Part shown: positions 25,101 through 33,828 of the stretch, one piece after another
Numbering within the stretch: the stretch's first letter is position 1
Layout: each line of letters starts with the position of its first letter
Assembly: GCF_024753205.1 (NCBI RefSeq)
Contig: NZ_JANUGZ010000002.1
Location: 806,001-870,000 of the forward strand
Direction of reading: 5' to 3'
Source of the DNA: Massilia aurea
Lineage (GTDB): Bacteria > Pseudomonadota > Gammaproteobacteria > Burkholderiales > Burkholderiaceae_D
Length of the DNA: 64,000 nt
Made by a program: the position numbers and the translations under genes
The notes under the pieces: model-generated
Told to the model about the DNA's origin: nothing
What the model saw: only the letters and a program-made list of their open reading frames with translations
Database searches by the model: none

Positions 25101-25427
25101 ATGAGCGACCATTTCTTTTCGCGCGCCACGCGTGCTTCGCTGCCCCTGCTGATCTGGGGCGCGCACTTCGCGTTCGCGTACATCGTCGCAGCGAGCCAGT
25201 GCACGCCGGGCGCGCTGCGCGCTGCGGGTCCTAATCCGTGGCTCTTGGGCGGTGCGACGCTGCTGTCGATGGCGGCGTGCGTGTGGGTCGGCGCCCTGGC
25301 CGGCAAGCGCCTGCGCCAGGGGTCCGACGAGTTCGTGGATTATGTGGGTGCGGCCAGCGCGGTGCTGGCCGTGGTGGCGGTAGCGTGGACCGGGATTCCG
25401 GTGCTGCTGGTCACTGGCTGCGCCTGA
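25101..25427 (+). CDS. Small membrane protein of the oxidase operon
   Basis: A 108-residue protein with three predicted membrane spans (about 13-32, 46-66 and 82-104) and two cysteines. Family not recognised. It starts 4 bp after the subunit I/III stop and is the last gene before a repeat, so it is probably part of the oxidase operon, perhaps a small structural or assembly subunit (inference from position only). Confidence 0.7.
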   Translation: MSDHFFSRATRASLPLLIWGAHFAFAYIVAASQCTPGALRAAGPNPWLLGGATLLSMAACVWVGALAGKRLRQGSDEFVDYVGAASAVLAVVAVAWTGIPVLLVTGCA

Positions 25428-25430
25428 AAC

Positions 25431-25519
25431 ACGTCGTTCCCGCGGAGGCGGGAACCCAAGTTCTTCGCGGTGCCAGTAACGCAAGCACACTTGGGTTCCA
25501 GCCTTCGCTGGAACGACGT
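25431..25519. repeat. Dispersed palindromic repeat, second copy
   Basis: Arms 25431-25460 and 25490-25519 are inverted relative to each other with 27 of 30 matches, and match the arms at 17101-17209. Here the pair is arranged in the opposite order (right-type arm first). Sits between converging genes. Confidence 0.8.
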
Positions 25520-25534
25520 GGGGACGTCTTGGTA

Positions 25535-26848
25535 TTACCCGGCGTCCGGCACCACCCGCCAGATCACATTGCCGACATCGTCGGCCACCAGCACCGCGCC
25601 CTTCTTGTCCACGGCAACCCCCACCGGCCGGCCCTGCGCCTCGCCATCCTTGTTGACGAAGTCACTGAGGATGTCGACCGGCTTCCCGTTCGGCATGCCA
25701 TCCCGGAACGGAATGAACACGACGTTGTAGCCCGAACGCGGCTTGCGGTTCCATGAACCGTGGTTGCCGATGATCGCGCCGTTGCGGTACTGGGCCGGCA
25801 GCAGCGTGCCTTCATAGAACGTCAGGCCCAGCGCGGCCACGTGCGCGCCCAGCGCGTAGTCGGGCACGATCGCCTTGTCCACCAGATCAGGCCGCTGCGG
25901 CTTGACGCGTGCATCGATGTTCTTGCCGTAGTAGCTGTACGGCCAGCCATAGAAGCCGCCCTCCTTCACCGACGTCAGGTAATCGGGCACCAGGTCGCTG
26001 CCGATTTCGTCGCGCTCGTTCACGACCGTCCACAATGCGCCCGTCTGCGGATTCCACGCCATGCCGTTCGGATTGCGCAGGCCGGACGCGAACACACGCG
26101 TGGCACCGCTGGCCAGGTCCACTTCGAGGATCGCGGCACGGTTCTTTTCGGCCTCCATCCCGTTTTCGGCGGCGTTGCTGTTCGAGCCGACCGTGGCGTA
26201 CAGCTTCTTGCCGTCCGGGCTGGCGATGATGTTCTTGGTCCAGTGGTGATTCAGCCCGGCCGGCAGCGGCGCGACCGGCTGCGCGGCTTCCGTGATTTCA
26301 GTGGCGCCTTCCTTGTAGTTGAAGCGCACGATGGCATCGGCATTGGCCACGTACAGCGTGTCGCCCACCAGCGCCATGCCGAACGGCGAATGCAGGTTCT
26401 TCAGGAAGACCGTTTTGAGTTCGGCCACACCGTCGCCGTCAGCATCGCGCAGCAGCGTGATGCGGTTCGCGCTCGGTACACCGGCGCCGGCGCGGGCCAT
26501 CACCTTGCTCTGTATCCAGTTGCGAATTCCGCCGGCCTCCGGCTTGGCCGGGGCATTCGACTCGGCCACCAGCACGTCGCCGTTGGGCAGCACATACACC
26601 CAGCGCGGATGGTCGAGCGCCGTGGCAAAGGCGTTCACGTCCAGGCCGGCCGCCGCCGTGGGCATCACGCCCGCGGGCCAGCCAGTGGCCTTTGCGATGT
26701 TGACCGTCGGGATCAGGGTCTTGTTGGGCGCCTTGAGCTCGGGCTGCGGCCCGATGTCGGCGCCTTGCGGCAACGTCGACTTGTCGCCGCAGGCGGCCAG
26801 CAACAGGAGAGTGGCGCCGGCGCACAGGCGCGGCAGATGATGTCGCAT
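25535..26848 (-). CDS. PQQ-type sugar (sorbosone) dehydrogenase-like lipoprotein
   Basis: A 437-residue beta-propeller protein with a lipoprotein signal (LLAAC, Cys20), so periplasmic. Family hallmarks: [31 protein letters not shown] [26 protein letters not shown] and [21 protein letters not shown] near the C-terminus. Relatives are called L-sorbosone or PQQ-dependent sugar dehydrogenases; most have no proven substrate. The ATG is preceded by GGGGGAA. The open frame extends far upstream without a better start. Confidence 0.85.
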   Translation of the reverse strand: MRHHLPRLCAGATLLLLAACGDKSTLPQGADIGPQPELKAPNKTLIPTVNIAKATGWPAGVMPTAAAGLDVNAFATALDHPRWVYVLPNGDVLVAESNAPAKPEAGGIRNWIQSKVMARAGAGVPSANRITLLRDADGDGVAELKTVFLKNLHSPFGMALVGDTLYVANADAIVRFNYKEGATEITEAAQPVAPLPAGLNHHWTKNIIASPDGKKLYATVGSNSNAAENGMEAEKNRAAILEVDLASGATRVFASGLRNPNGMAWNPQTGALWTVVNERDEIGSDLVPDYLTSVKEGGFYGWPYSYYGKNIDARVKPQRPDLVDKAIVPDYALGAHVAALGLTFYEGTLLPAQYRNGAIIGNHGSWNRKPRSGYNVVFIPFRDGMPNGKPVDILSDFVNKDGEAQGRPVGVAVDKKGAVLVADDVGNVIWRVVPDAG

Positions 26849-26925
26849 GGTGTTCCCCCAAAATACAGAATGGGGAATCTTATATTGACAAAACATTACA
26901 CCACGTACGTTACGTGGCAGCAATC

Positions 26926-28200
26926 TCAGGTCGCCGGCAACGGTACGCCCCGGCGGCGGCGCGCGTACTGCCACAAGCCGGGCACCTGGATCAGCACCAG
27001 CAGCGCGAACGCACAGCGGTAGGCGGCGGGGGGCGCGTGGCCCAGCAGGTCGGGCTGCCACAGCCCGATCACCACGCCAAAGCCCGCCTGCACCAGAAAG
27101 GCGCCGATGAAGATCAAAAGGTTCAGGAAGGTGGCGGCGCGCCCGGTCAGGGCCCGCGGCATCGACTGGGCCACGATCGCGTAGTCAATGCCGGTGACCG
27201 TGCCGGCCAGCGTGAACATCACCGACAGCCACGGGAAGCTGGGCCGGTAGCCGATCACGAATGCGGCCTGGATCAGCACGAACATCGTGATGCCGGCGGC
27301 CGCCACATCGAGCGGCGGCATGCCGCGCCGTCCGGCCCATTCGGTGATCATGCCCACCGCGATGGCGCCGAACACCACCGCCGCCATGCCCAGGTACAGC
27401 AGGTAGGCCACGGCGTCTTCCGGGTACAGCGCCACATCGGCCAGCCAGCGCCCGATCCACAGGCCCTGCACGCCGAAGAACACTGCGTGCGGCGCCAGCA
27501 CCAGCGCCACCACGGCGCGAAAGCCGGGCGCGCGCCAGACCTCGCGCAGCGCCGGCAAGAGCGGTGATAACGGGCTCCGGGCGGGCGCCGTATCGTCAAG
27601 CTTCGGGTACAGCAGCGCGATCAGCAACCCGGTGCAGGCGACCAGTCCGGCCAGCAGCACGAACAGGCCGCGCCAGTCGGTGTACTCGAGCATTGCGCGC
27701 ACCGGCATCGTGGCGCTGGCCGCGCCCATGCCGCCCACGGCGATCAGGTAGCCGTGCACCGACGGCAGCCGGCTCGGTGCGATCCAGATCGACACGGCCT
27801 TGACCGCCGCCATGAAGCAGCCGCCCAGGCCGCACCCCATCACGGCGCGCGCCGCGAGCAGGCTCCAGAAGCCACCGCCATGCGCAAACAGCACTGCGCC
27901 GCAGGATGCCACCAGCAGCATCGCCACCTGCACGCGGCGCGGCCCGTAGCGGTCCAGCGCCATCCCCACCGGCAGCTGGACCAGCGCGAACGCAAAGAAG
28001 AACGCGCTGGTGAGCAGCCCCAGTTGGCCCGGCGTGAGCGCGAGCGCGCTCGCCAGTTGCGACGCCAGCACCGCGTTCACGTTGCGCAGCAGCGAGGACA
28101 GGTAATGCCCCAGCGCGAACGGCACGAACACGTACACGAACACCGCCAGGCCGGACAGGCGCGGCGTAGCGGGAGACACCAGCGTGGCAGCAGGTTGCAT
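26926..28200 (-). CDS. Major facilitator superfamily transporter
   Basis: A 424-residue protein with about 12 hydrophobic segments. The loop 2-3 signature [13 protein letters not shown] is clear (about 78-90). Substrate is not predictable; nitrate/nitrite-type signature motifs are not apparent. It lies 29 bp downstream of the KamA-type aminomutase gene on the same strand, so it may export or import that enzyme's product or substrate (inference). The frame is open upstream through the whole aminomutase gene, but the ATG at 28200 is the sensible start. Confidence 0.83.
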   Translation of the reverse strand: MQPAATLVSPATPRLSGLAVFVYVFVPFALGHYLSSLLRNVNAVLASQLASALALTPGQLGLLTSAFFFAFALVQLPVGMALDRYGPRRVQVAMLLVASCGAVLFAHGGGFWSLLAARAVMGCGLGGCFMAAVKAVSIWIAPSRLPSVHGYLIAVGGMGAASATMPVRAMLEYTDWRGLFVLLAGLVACTGLLIALLYPKLDDTAPARSPLSPLLPALREVWRAPGFRAVVALVLAPHAVFFGVQGLWIGRWLADVALYPEDAVAYLLYLGMAAVVFGAIAVGMITEWAGRRGMPPLDVAAAGITMFVLIQAAFVIGYRPSFPWLSVMFTLAGTVTGIDYAIVAQSMPRALTGRAATFLNLLIFIGAFLVQAGFGVVIGLWQPDLLGHAPPAAYRCAFALLVLIQVPGLWQYARRRRGVPLPAT

Positions 28201-28229
28201 GGCGCAGGATCCGACCAAGCGTCGACCGG

Positions 28230-29624
28230 TTATGCCGCGTCGGGCTGGGCGTGGCCGCGCTGGCCTGCCGGCACCAGCGGAATCACGCGCCCGCCCGCGC
28301 CGCGCAGCGGGCCGCCGCTTTCCGTCTCGAAGAAGAAGCGATCGCACCCGAACGCGGGTTTCAGGTGATCGAGCCAGGTCGCCGTGGCGTCGTATCTGGC
28401 AAAGAATGGCCGCCGCACCCATTCCGGATTGCGGGCCTGCAGGAACTGCAGCGCGAACAGCTTTTCGCCATTGATGGTGACGACGCCGTCGATCACGACC
28501 TTGCCGGGGAATGCACTCATCGACGGCCCGCGCACGGTGCGCGACAGGCCCGAGACCATCGAATAGGCTTCCTGGAAGATCTCGTGGGCGCGCGCCAGCG
28601 GCAGCGCGAAGTAGTCGCGCGGGCCGGTGTCGCGCTCGACGAACATATAGTAGGGAATCGCGCCCAGGCGCACGCCCGTCGTCCACAGCTCGGCCCAGCT
28701 TTTCGGGTCTTCGTTGATGTGGCGGATCAGCGGCCCCTGCATGCGCAGCGTGGCGCCGGTGCCGACGATGCGCTTGACCGCCTGCTGCGCGATCGGTGCG
28801 CGCAGTTCGACCGCGTGGTTGTAGTGGCCCATGATGGCCAGGTTCTTGCCGCTGGCGACCACCTTCTCGAACAGGCGCATCAGGTCGTCGCTGTCCTTGT
28901 CCGACACGAAGCGCTGCGGCCAGTACGCGACCGACTTGGTGCCGATGCGGATGTTCTGGATGTGGGCCAGTTCGGGGATCAGGAGCGGCTCGAGAAATTC
29001 GGCCAACGAGCGCGTATTCATGATCATCGGGTCGCCGCCGGTGATCAGGACGTCGGTGACCTCGGTGTGCACCTTCAGGTAGTCCACCAGTTCGCCGCAC
29101 TCGCGCGCATCGAACTTCAAATCGTCCATGCCGACGAACTGCGGCCAGCGAAAGCAAAAGGTGCAATAGGCGTGGCAGGTCTGGCCGGCGCTGGGGAAGA
29201 ACAGCACGGTTTCCTTGTACTTGTGCTGCAAGCCCTTGAGCGGCGCATCGTTCACTCGCGGCACGTTGTGCGTCATCTGGCCGGCCGGGTGCGGATTCAT
29301 GCGCATGCGGATCGCGTGCACCAGGCGCGCGATCGCGGCGTCGTCTTTCTTGATCAGCACCAGGTCGCGCAGCTGCTCGTATTCGGCGCCCGGGAGCATG
29401 TCGCGGTGCGGAAACGTCAGGCGGTAGATCGGATCGTCCGGCACCCGCGACCAGTCGATCAGCGTATCCATCACATACGCATTGGTGCGAAACGGCAGCA
29501 CGTGCGAGACCACCTGTACGGCTTCCTGAAGGTCGGGCGTGAGCCACTCCCATTGGCGCGCGGTCACGATCGACTGGCGCGTGAAGGGCTTGAACTTGGT
29601 GGGCGTCGTTGCAGTCGTGTTCAC
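28230..29624 (-). CDS. KamA-family radical SAM aminomutase (lysine 2,3-aminomutase-like)
   Basis: A 464-residue radical SAM protein. The 4Fe-4S motif CHAYCTFCF has Cys150, Cys154 and Cys157. A C-terminal FPGKVV segment offers a Lys in the position of the PLP lysine of lysine 2,3-aminomutase, and ITGGDPMI is the SAM-binding GGD-like motif. GTG start with TGGAGA upstream; longer in-frame starts lack this. It is longer than EpmB (about 340 residues), and no epmA/efp is nearby, so it is not an obvious EF-P modification enzyme. Confidence 0.85.
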   Translation of the reverse strand: MNTTATTPTKFKPFTRQSIVTARQWEWLTPDLQEAVQVVSHVLPFRTNAYVMDTLIDWSRVPDDPIYRLTFPHRDMLPGAEYEQLRDLVLIKKDDAAIARLVHAIRMRMNPHPAGQMTHNVPRVNDAPLKGLQHKYKETVLFFPSAGQTCHAYCTFCFRWPQFVGMDDLKFDARECGELVDYLKVHTEVTDVLITGGDPMIMNTRSLAEFLEPLLIPELAHIQNIRIGTKSVAYWPQRFVSDKDSDDLMRLFEKVVASGKNLAIMGHYNHAVELRAPIAQQAVKRIVGTGATLRMQGPLIRHINEDPKSWAELWTTGVRLGAIPYYMFVERDTGPRDYFALPLARAHEIFQEAYSMVSGLSRTVRGPSMSAFPGKVVIDGVVTINGEKLFALQFLQARNPEWVRRPFFARYDATATWLDHLKPAFGCDRFFFETESGGPLRGAGGRVIPLVPAGQRGHAQPDAA

Positions 29625-29911
29625 GAAGATCTCCAGAAGAAGACGATGGGAAGGCGGCGGATTGCCGGAAAGAACCCATCTTAGGGAGGCCAAATGGACA
29701 GCAATTGCCATCAATCAATGAGATGGTGTCTGACTGCGTGAATAGGACAATCACGGGCTGTTGTAGGAAAAAGTGCGGCATCGGCGCAACGGCGACCGCG
29801 CGATTTCCACGCGCTTGTGCGTGCGCAATCCGGCTCGGGCACGCGCCGCTAGAGTAGTGAATGCACTTAAGCAATATTTCCGAGGCATTTACCGCGAAAG
29901 GAAGCACCACC

Positions 29912-30367
29912 ATGAAACTGATCGCTACCGCCGCCGCCCTGTGCCTGGGGCTGGCCTCGACCGCCGCCCTGGCCAATGAACCGACCGAGAAAGACGCCGT
30001 CGCCATGGCCGAGCGCGGCGCCGCCCTGATCAAGGCCAAGGGCAAGGATGAAATGATGAAGCGCATCAATGCCAAGGACCCGGATTTCGTCCAGGGTCCG
30101 CTGTATATCGACCTGCGCGATGTCAAGACCGGCATCGTGCTGGCCCACCCGTACAACCCGTCGATCGTCGGCAAGGACCTGACCGACGTGCCCGATGCGA
30201 ACGGCAAGAAGTACCGGCGCGAGATCATCGAACTGGCCGCGGCCAAGGGCAAGGGCTGGGTCGACTACCAGTACAAGAATCCCACCACCGGCAAGATCGA
30301 ACCCAAGACCACCTACATCCTGCTGGTCGATGGCGTGGTGCTCGAAGCGGGCATCTACAAGAAATAA
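29912..30367 (+). CDS. Periplasmic single-Cache domain protein
   Basis: A 151-residue secreted protein: signal peptide ending AALA-N (about residue 22), then a small Cache fold recognised from GPLYIDLRDVKTGIVLAHPYNPSIVGKDL and the GWVDYQYKNPTTGKIEPKTTYI strand pair typical of Cache_2-type sensors. It has no membrane anchor or signalling domain of its own. It lies directly upstream of a chemoreceptor gene, so it may bind a ligand in the periplasm and act with that receptor (inference). Confidence 0.82.
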   Translation: MKLIATAAALCLGLASTAALANEPTEKDAVAMAERGAALIKAKGKDEMMKRINAKDPDFVQGPLYIDLRDVKTGIVLAHPYNPSIVGKDLTDVPDANGKKYRREIIELAAAKGKGWVDYQYKNPTTGKIEPKTTYILLVDGVVLEAGIYKK

Positions 30368-30399
30368 GCCTGCGCCGGCCTCGCGCATCCCCTGCTGTC

Positions 30400-30435
30400 G
30401 CTGCCGTCGCCCTGCCCGCGATGGCAGCTTTTTTT
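30400..30435 (+). terminator. Probable Rho-independent terminator between Cache and MCP genes
   Basis: GCTGCC (30400-30405) pairs with GGCAGC (30423-30428) around a long GC-rich loop with internal pairing, followed by seven Ts. It would partly separate the two genes, although the MCP ribosome binding site GTGGAG starts immediately after it. Confidence 0.6.
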
Positions 30436-30447
30436 GTGGAGTGACCC

Positions 30448-32154
30448 ATGCTGAACAAACTGCGGATCGGCCAGAAACTGCTGCTGGCCCCGGGCCTCGT
30501 GCTCGTGCTGCTGACCATGCTGTCAGGCGCCGCCTACTATGGCATGGTGCGCCAGAACGCCTCGCTCGAACACATGGTGCAGGTGCGCGCCGCGCGCCTG
30601 CAGGCGGTGGCCGATGTCGCCGGCGAGGCGCGCTTCGCCCACGCCAACGCCTACCAGTTGCTGGCCTGGACCAACGGCAGCTTCGCCGAGAACCGCTTGC
30701 GCGCACTGACGGCCGACATCGGCCGCCGGCACGTCGCCATCGGCGACAAACTGGGCAAGTTCGCGCACGCCGCAGAGCGCGAAGAACGCGCGCCGGTCGC
30801 GGCCTCGCAGGCGGCGCTGACGCGCTATCGCAAGGCGATCGGCGAGACCATCGAGATGGCGGCCGTGGACCAGTCGATCGCCACCAATGCGATGCAGAAG
30901 GCCGAGCAGCAGTTCGGCGCGCTCGACGCCGCGCTGACGCAACTGGCGCAGATCGAAAAAACGATGAACCAGGAAGCCTACGCTGCTGCGAGAGCTGAAT
31001 TTCGCATGCTGGGCTGGACCATGGCCGGCCTGGTGCTGCTGTCGATCGCGCTGTCGCTGGCGGTGACGATGCTGGTGCGGCGCGCGATGCTGGCCGGGAT
31101 CCACTCGATCGCGCATACGGTCGGCGAACTGGCCGAGGGCCGGCTCGACGCGCCACCGGTGGACGCGCAGGGCCGCGATGAAATCGCCGATACGGGCCGC
31201 GCGCTGGATCACACGATCGCGCGCCTGAATGCCGCGCTGCGCAGCGTGATGACGGCGGTGCGCTCGATCGACACGGCGTCACGCGAAATCGCCACCGGCA
31301 ATATGGACCTGTCGAGCCGCACCGAGATGCAGGCCAGCTCGCTCGAGCAGACGGCCAGCACAATGGAGACCTTGACCACGGCGGTCAAGGACAACGCCAC
31401 CAACGCGCGCCAGGCGTCCGAACTGGCGGCCGAAGCGGCGCAGCTGGCCGCGCGCGGCGGTCAGGCGGTGCAAGGGGCGGTGACGACGATGGAATCGATC
31501 CAGGCCAGCTCGCGCAAGATCGTCGAGATCATCGGCGTCATCGACGGCATCTCGTTCCAGACCAATATCCTGGCCCTGAACGCAGCGGTGGAAGCAGCGC
31601 GCGCCGGTGAACAGGGACGCGGCTTTGCCGTGGTGGCGTCCGAAGTGCGCACACTGGCGCAGCGCTCGGCGGCAGCAGCCAAGGAAATCAAGGGCCTGAT
31701 CGCGGACTCGGTCAGCATCATCGAACGGGGCAACGCGTCGGTCAGCGAAGCCGGCGCCAGCATGGGCGATATCGTCTCGTCGGTGCGCCAGGTGAACGAC
31801 ATCATCGGGCGCATCAGCATCGCCAGCACCGAGCAGGCCGACGGCATCGCCGACGTCAATCGCGCGGTCGGGCAGATGGACAGCATGACGCAGCAGAATG
31901 CGGCGCTGGTCGAACAGGCCGCAGCAGCGGCCGAAAGCCTGAACGAGCAGACGGTCAATCTGGCGAAGGCCGTGGCGATCTTCCGCATCGCACCGGGTGA
32001 CGACGACGTCGAAGAGGTGGAAGAAGCGCACGACGACGCGCCGGCGGTGGGCTTCCAGGGCGTGGCCGATCGCCGCAGCCGCGCCAGCACGATGCGCGCG
32101 AAGCCGGTACCGGCCCTGCCGCCGGCGACAACGCGCCGGCGCGGGTCGGCTTAA
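30448..32154 (+). CDS. Methyl-accepting chemotaxis protein
   Basis: A 568-residue receptor: N-terminal membrane helix (10-31), periplasmic four-helix-bundle-like domain with a long helical stretch to about 185, second membrane helix (about 188-210), HAMP (about 212-265) and a cytoplasmic signalling domain. The tip sequence [20 protein letters not shown] is present and no gap is seen. The C-terminus has an acidic stretch ([13 protein letters not shown]) and no CheR-binding pentapeptide (NWETF-like) is evident. Second gene after the Cache protein. Confidence 0.93.
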   Translation: MLNKLRIGQKLLLAPGLVLVLLTMLSGAAYYGMVRQNASLEHMVQVRAARLQAVADVAGEARFAHANAYQLLAWTNGSFAENRLRALTADIGRRHVAIGDKLGKFAHAAEREERAPVAASQAALTRYRKAIGETIEMAAVDQSIATNAMQKAEQQFGALDAALTQLAQIEKTMNQEAYAAARAEFRMLGWTMAGLVLLSIALSLAVTMLVRRAMLAGIHSIAHTVGELAEGRLDAPPVDAQGRDEIADTGRALDHTIARLNAALRSVMTAVRSIDTASREIATGNMDLSSRTEMQASSLEQTASTMETLTTAVKDNATNARQASELAAEAAQLAARGGQAVQGAVTTMESIQASSRKIVEIIGVIDGISFQTNILALNAAVEAARAGEQGRGFAVVASEVRTLAQRSAAAAKEIKGLIADSVSIIERGNASVSEAGASMGDIVSSVRQVNDIIGRISIASTEQADGIADVNRAVGQMDSMTQQNAALVEQAAAAAESLNEQTVNLAKAVAIFRIAPGDDDVEEVEEAHDDAPAVGFQGVADRRSRASTMRAKPVPALPPATTRRRGSA

Positions 32155-32166
32155 TTGCGGATTGGC

Positions 32167-32739
32167 CTAGCTACGGATTGGCCGGCTCAGAAAGCGCGAG
32201 CCGGCCAGGCCGAAGCGCCACGGCACGTCGACCGCCTTTGAAATGCCGATGCGGATGCCTTCCACGACGACCAGGCCCGCCTCTGCCGGCAGCAAGGCAA
32301 ACGACGCCCCCTCCAGCGCCATCCCGTCGTGCGCACGCGTCACGCCCAGCGCCTGGCACAACTTGCCCGGCCCCGAACACAGCGCGCGCTCGTCCTGTGC
32401 ATCGCGCCGCGCGCGCATGACATCCAGCCCCGCCACCGGCTCCAGCGCACGGATTAATACCCCGGCCCCGTGCCCCGCCTCGCGGCAGACGAAATTCAGG
32501 CACCAGTGGATCCCGTACGAGCGATACACGTAGGCATGCGCGGGCGGACCGAACATCGAGGCATTGCGCTCGGTCTCGCCGGCAAACGCGTGCGAGGCCG
32601 CATCTTCGCGGTCATAGGCTTCGGTCTCGACGATGCGCCCGCCGACGCCGCCCAGCAGCACCGTCACCCCGATCAGCTGGCGCGCCACGGTGGCGGCGTC
32701 GGCTGAAAAATCAATTCCTGCAATTGTCGAAATAGCCAT
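32167..32739 (-). CDS. 3-methyladenine DNA glycosylase (AAG/MPG family)
   Basis: A 190-residue base-excision repair enzyme that removes alkylated purines. Recognised from GRIVETEAYDREDAASHAF (contains the catalytic Glu in ETEAY) and GPPAHAYVYRSYGIHWCLN with the intercalating Tyr region, then LCSGPGKLCQALGV. Converges with the MCP gene. Together with the family-6 glycosylase at 36482 and Ada at 58455 it is one of three alkylation/deamination repair genes in this window. Confidence 0.93.
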   Translation of the reverse strand: MAISTIAGIDFSADAATVARQLIGVTVLLGGVGGRIVETEAYDREDAASHAFAGETERNASMFGPPAHAYVYRSYGIHWCLNFVCREAGHGAGVLIRALEPVAGLDVMRARRDAQDERALCSGPGKLCQALGVTRAHDGMALEGASFALLPAEAGLVVVEGIRIGISKAVDVPWRFGLAGSRFLSRPIRS

Positions 32740-32900
32740 GGCGGGATTCTAGCGCGCACGCCAGTGCCTTGGCGCTATGGTGGAATTGCCACGTTAACCA
32801 GATGATTTGCACATTGCCTTGCTGCAATATTTTGGCGGCTGGAGTATAGTGACACGTTCCCCCGCAACGTCCGAGATGCCCTCTCGCGCCCCGCCATTTC

Positions 32901-33758
32901 ATGAATACCGTCGTCGAATCCGCCCCCCAAACCGACCAGGTCGATGCCCTGATCAAGTCGATCCGCATTCCACCGCGGCCGAGCCTGCTCGCCGATCTGC
33001 AGCGCGAGCTGGGGGCCGACGATCCGTCGCCCGACGCCATCGGCCGGATCGTGGCGAGCGACGTCGGCATGTCCGGCGCCCTGCTCAAGCTGGCCAATTC
33101 GGCCGTCTACGGCGGGCGCCGCAAGGCCAAGTCGATCGAGCAGGCCATCCTGTTCCTGGGGATTAACCAGGTCGCGGCCCTGATGACCGGACTGCTGGCG
33201 CGCCAGGCGATTCCCGTCAACAGCGCCGCGCTGGCCAGCTTCTGGGACATCTCGACCCGCCGCGCGCACGCAATGGTGTTCCTGACGCGCCGCCTGCGTA
33301 TGGGCGAGGCCGACGTGGCGCACACGTTCGGCCTGTTCTGCGACACCGGCGTGCCGCTCCTGATGGACCGCTTCAAGGATTATGAAGCCACCTACGGCGC
33401 GGCGTCGATGGAAGCCCATCGCCCGTTCACCGACCTCGAGAACGAACGCCATGCGACCAGTCACGCGGCGATGGGCTGCCTGCTGGCCCGCAACTGGGGC
33501 CTGTCCGACCACGTCGCCTGGGCCATCCTGCACCATCACGACTTCGCCGTGATCGACGATGCCGCCACCGCGGGGCCGGTGCGCTCGCTGGTCGCCCTGT
33601 CACTGCTGGCCGAGAACGCGATCTCCCGCTACCAGGGCCACGCCGAGTCGAACGAATGGAACAAGGGTGGTGCTGCGGCCTGCGCGTATCTGGGCCTGTC
33701 GGATGAAGAAACCGCCGAGATCATGGACGAACTGCTCGAGGCGTTTCACGAAGAATGA
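32901..33758 (+). CDS. HDOD-domain protein
   Basis: A 285-residue signalling protein with a HDOD domain (about 15-210): IRIPPRPSLLADLQRELG, GALLKLANSAVYGG and AILFLGINQV, ending in AWAILHHHDF. HDOD proteins are HD-fold relatives that have often lost phosphohydrolase activity. No second output domain is visible; the C-terminal 60 residues are helical. Function unknown; relatives act in motility, biofilm or nucleotide signalling. Confidence 0.85.
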   Translation: MNTVVESAPQTDQVDALIKSIRIPPRPSLLADLQRELGADDPSPDAIGRIVASDVGMSGALLKLANSAVYGGRRKAKSIEQAILFLGINQVAALMTGLLARQAIPVNSAALASFWDISTRRAHAMVFLTRRLRMGEADVAHTFGLFCDTGVPLLMDRFKDYEATYGAASMEAHRPFTDLENERHATSHAAMGCLLARNWGLSDHVAWAILHHHDFAVIDDAATAGPVRSLVALSLLAENAISRYQGHAESNEWNKGGAAACAYLGLSDEETAEIMDELLEAFHEE

Positions 33759-33828
33759 GTTGTGAGGCGCCTGCCGTCAGATCATGACGGCAGGCGCGCA
33801 GGCGGCACAGCCGCCCGCCCCCCCGAAG

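Noticed and set aside
26926..30252. A single 1108-codon minus-strand frame that could fuse the MFS transporter to an upstream domain
   Set aside because: The upstream part is out of frame with the aminomutase gene and has low-complexity Arg/Ala/Gly composition; the MFS protein has a normal N-terminus at 28200.
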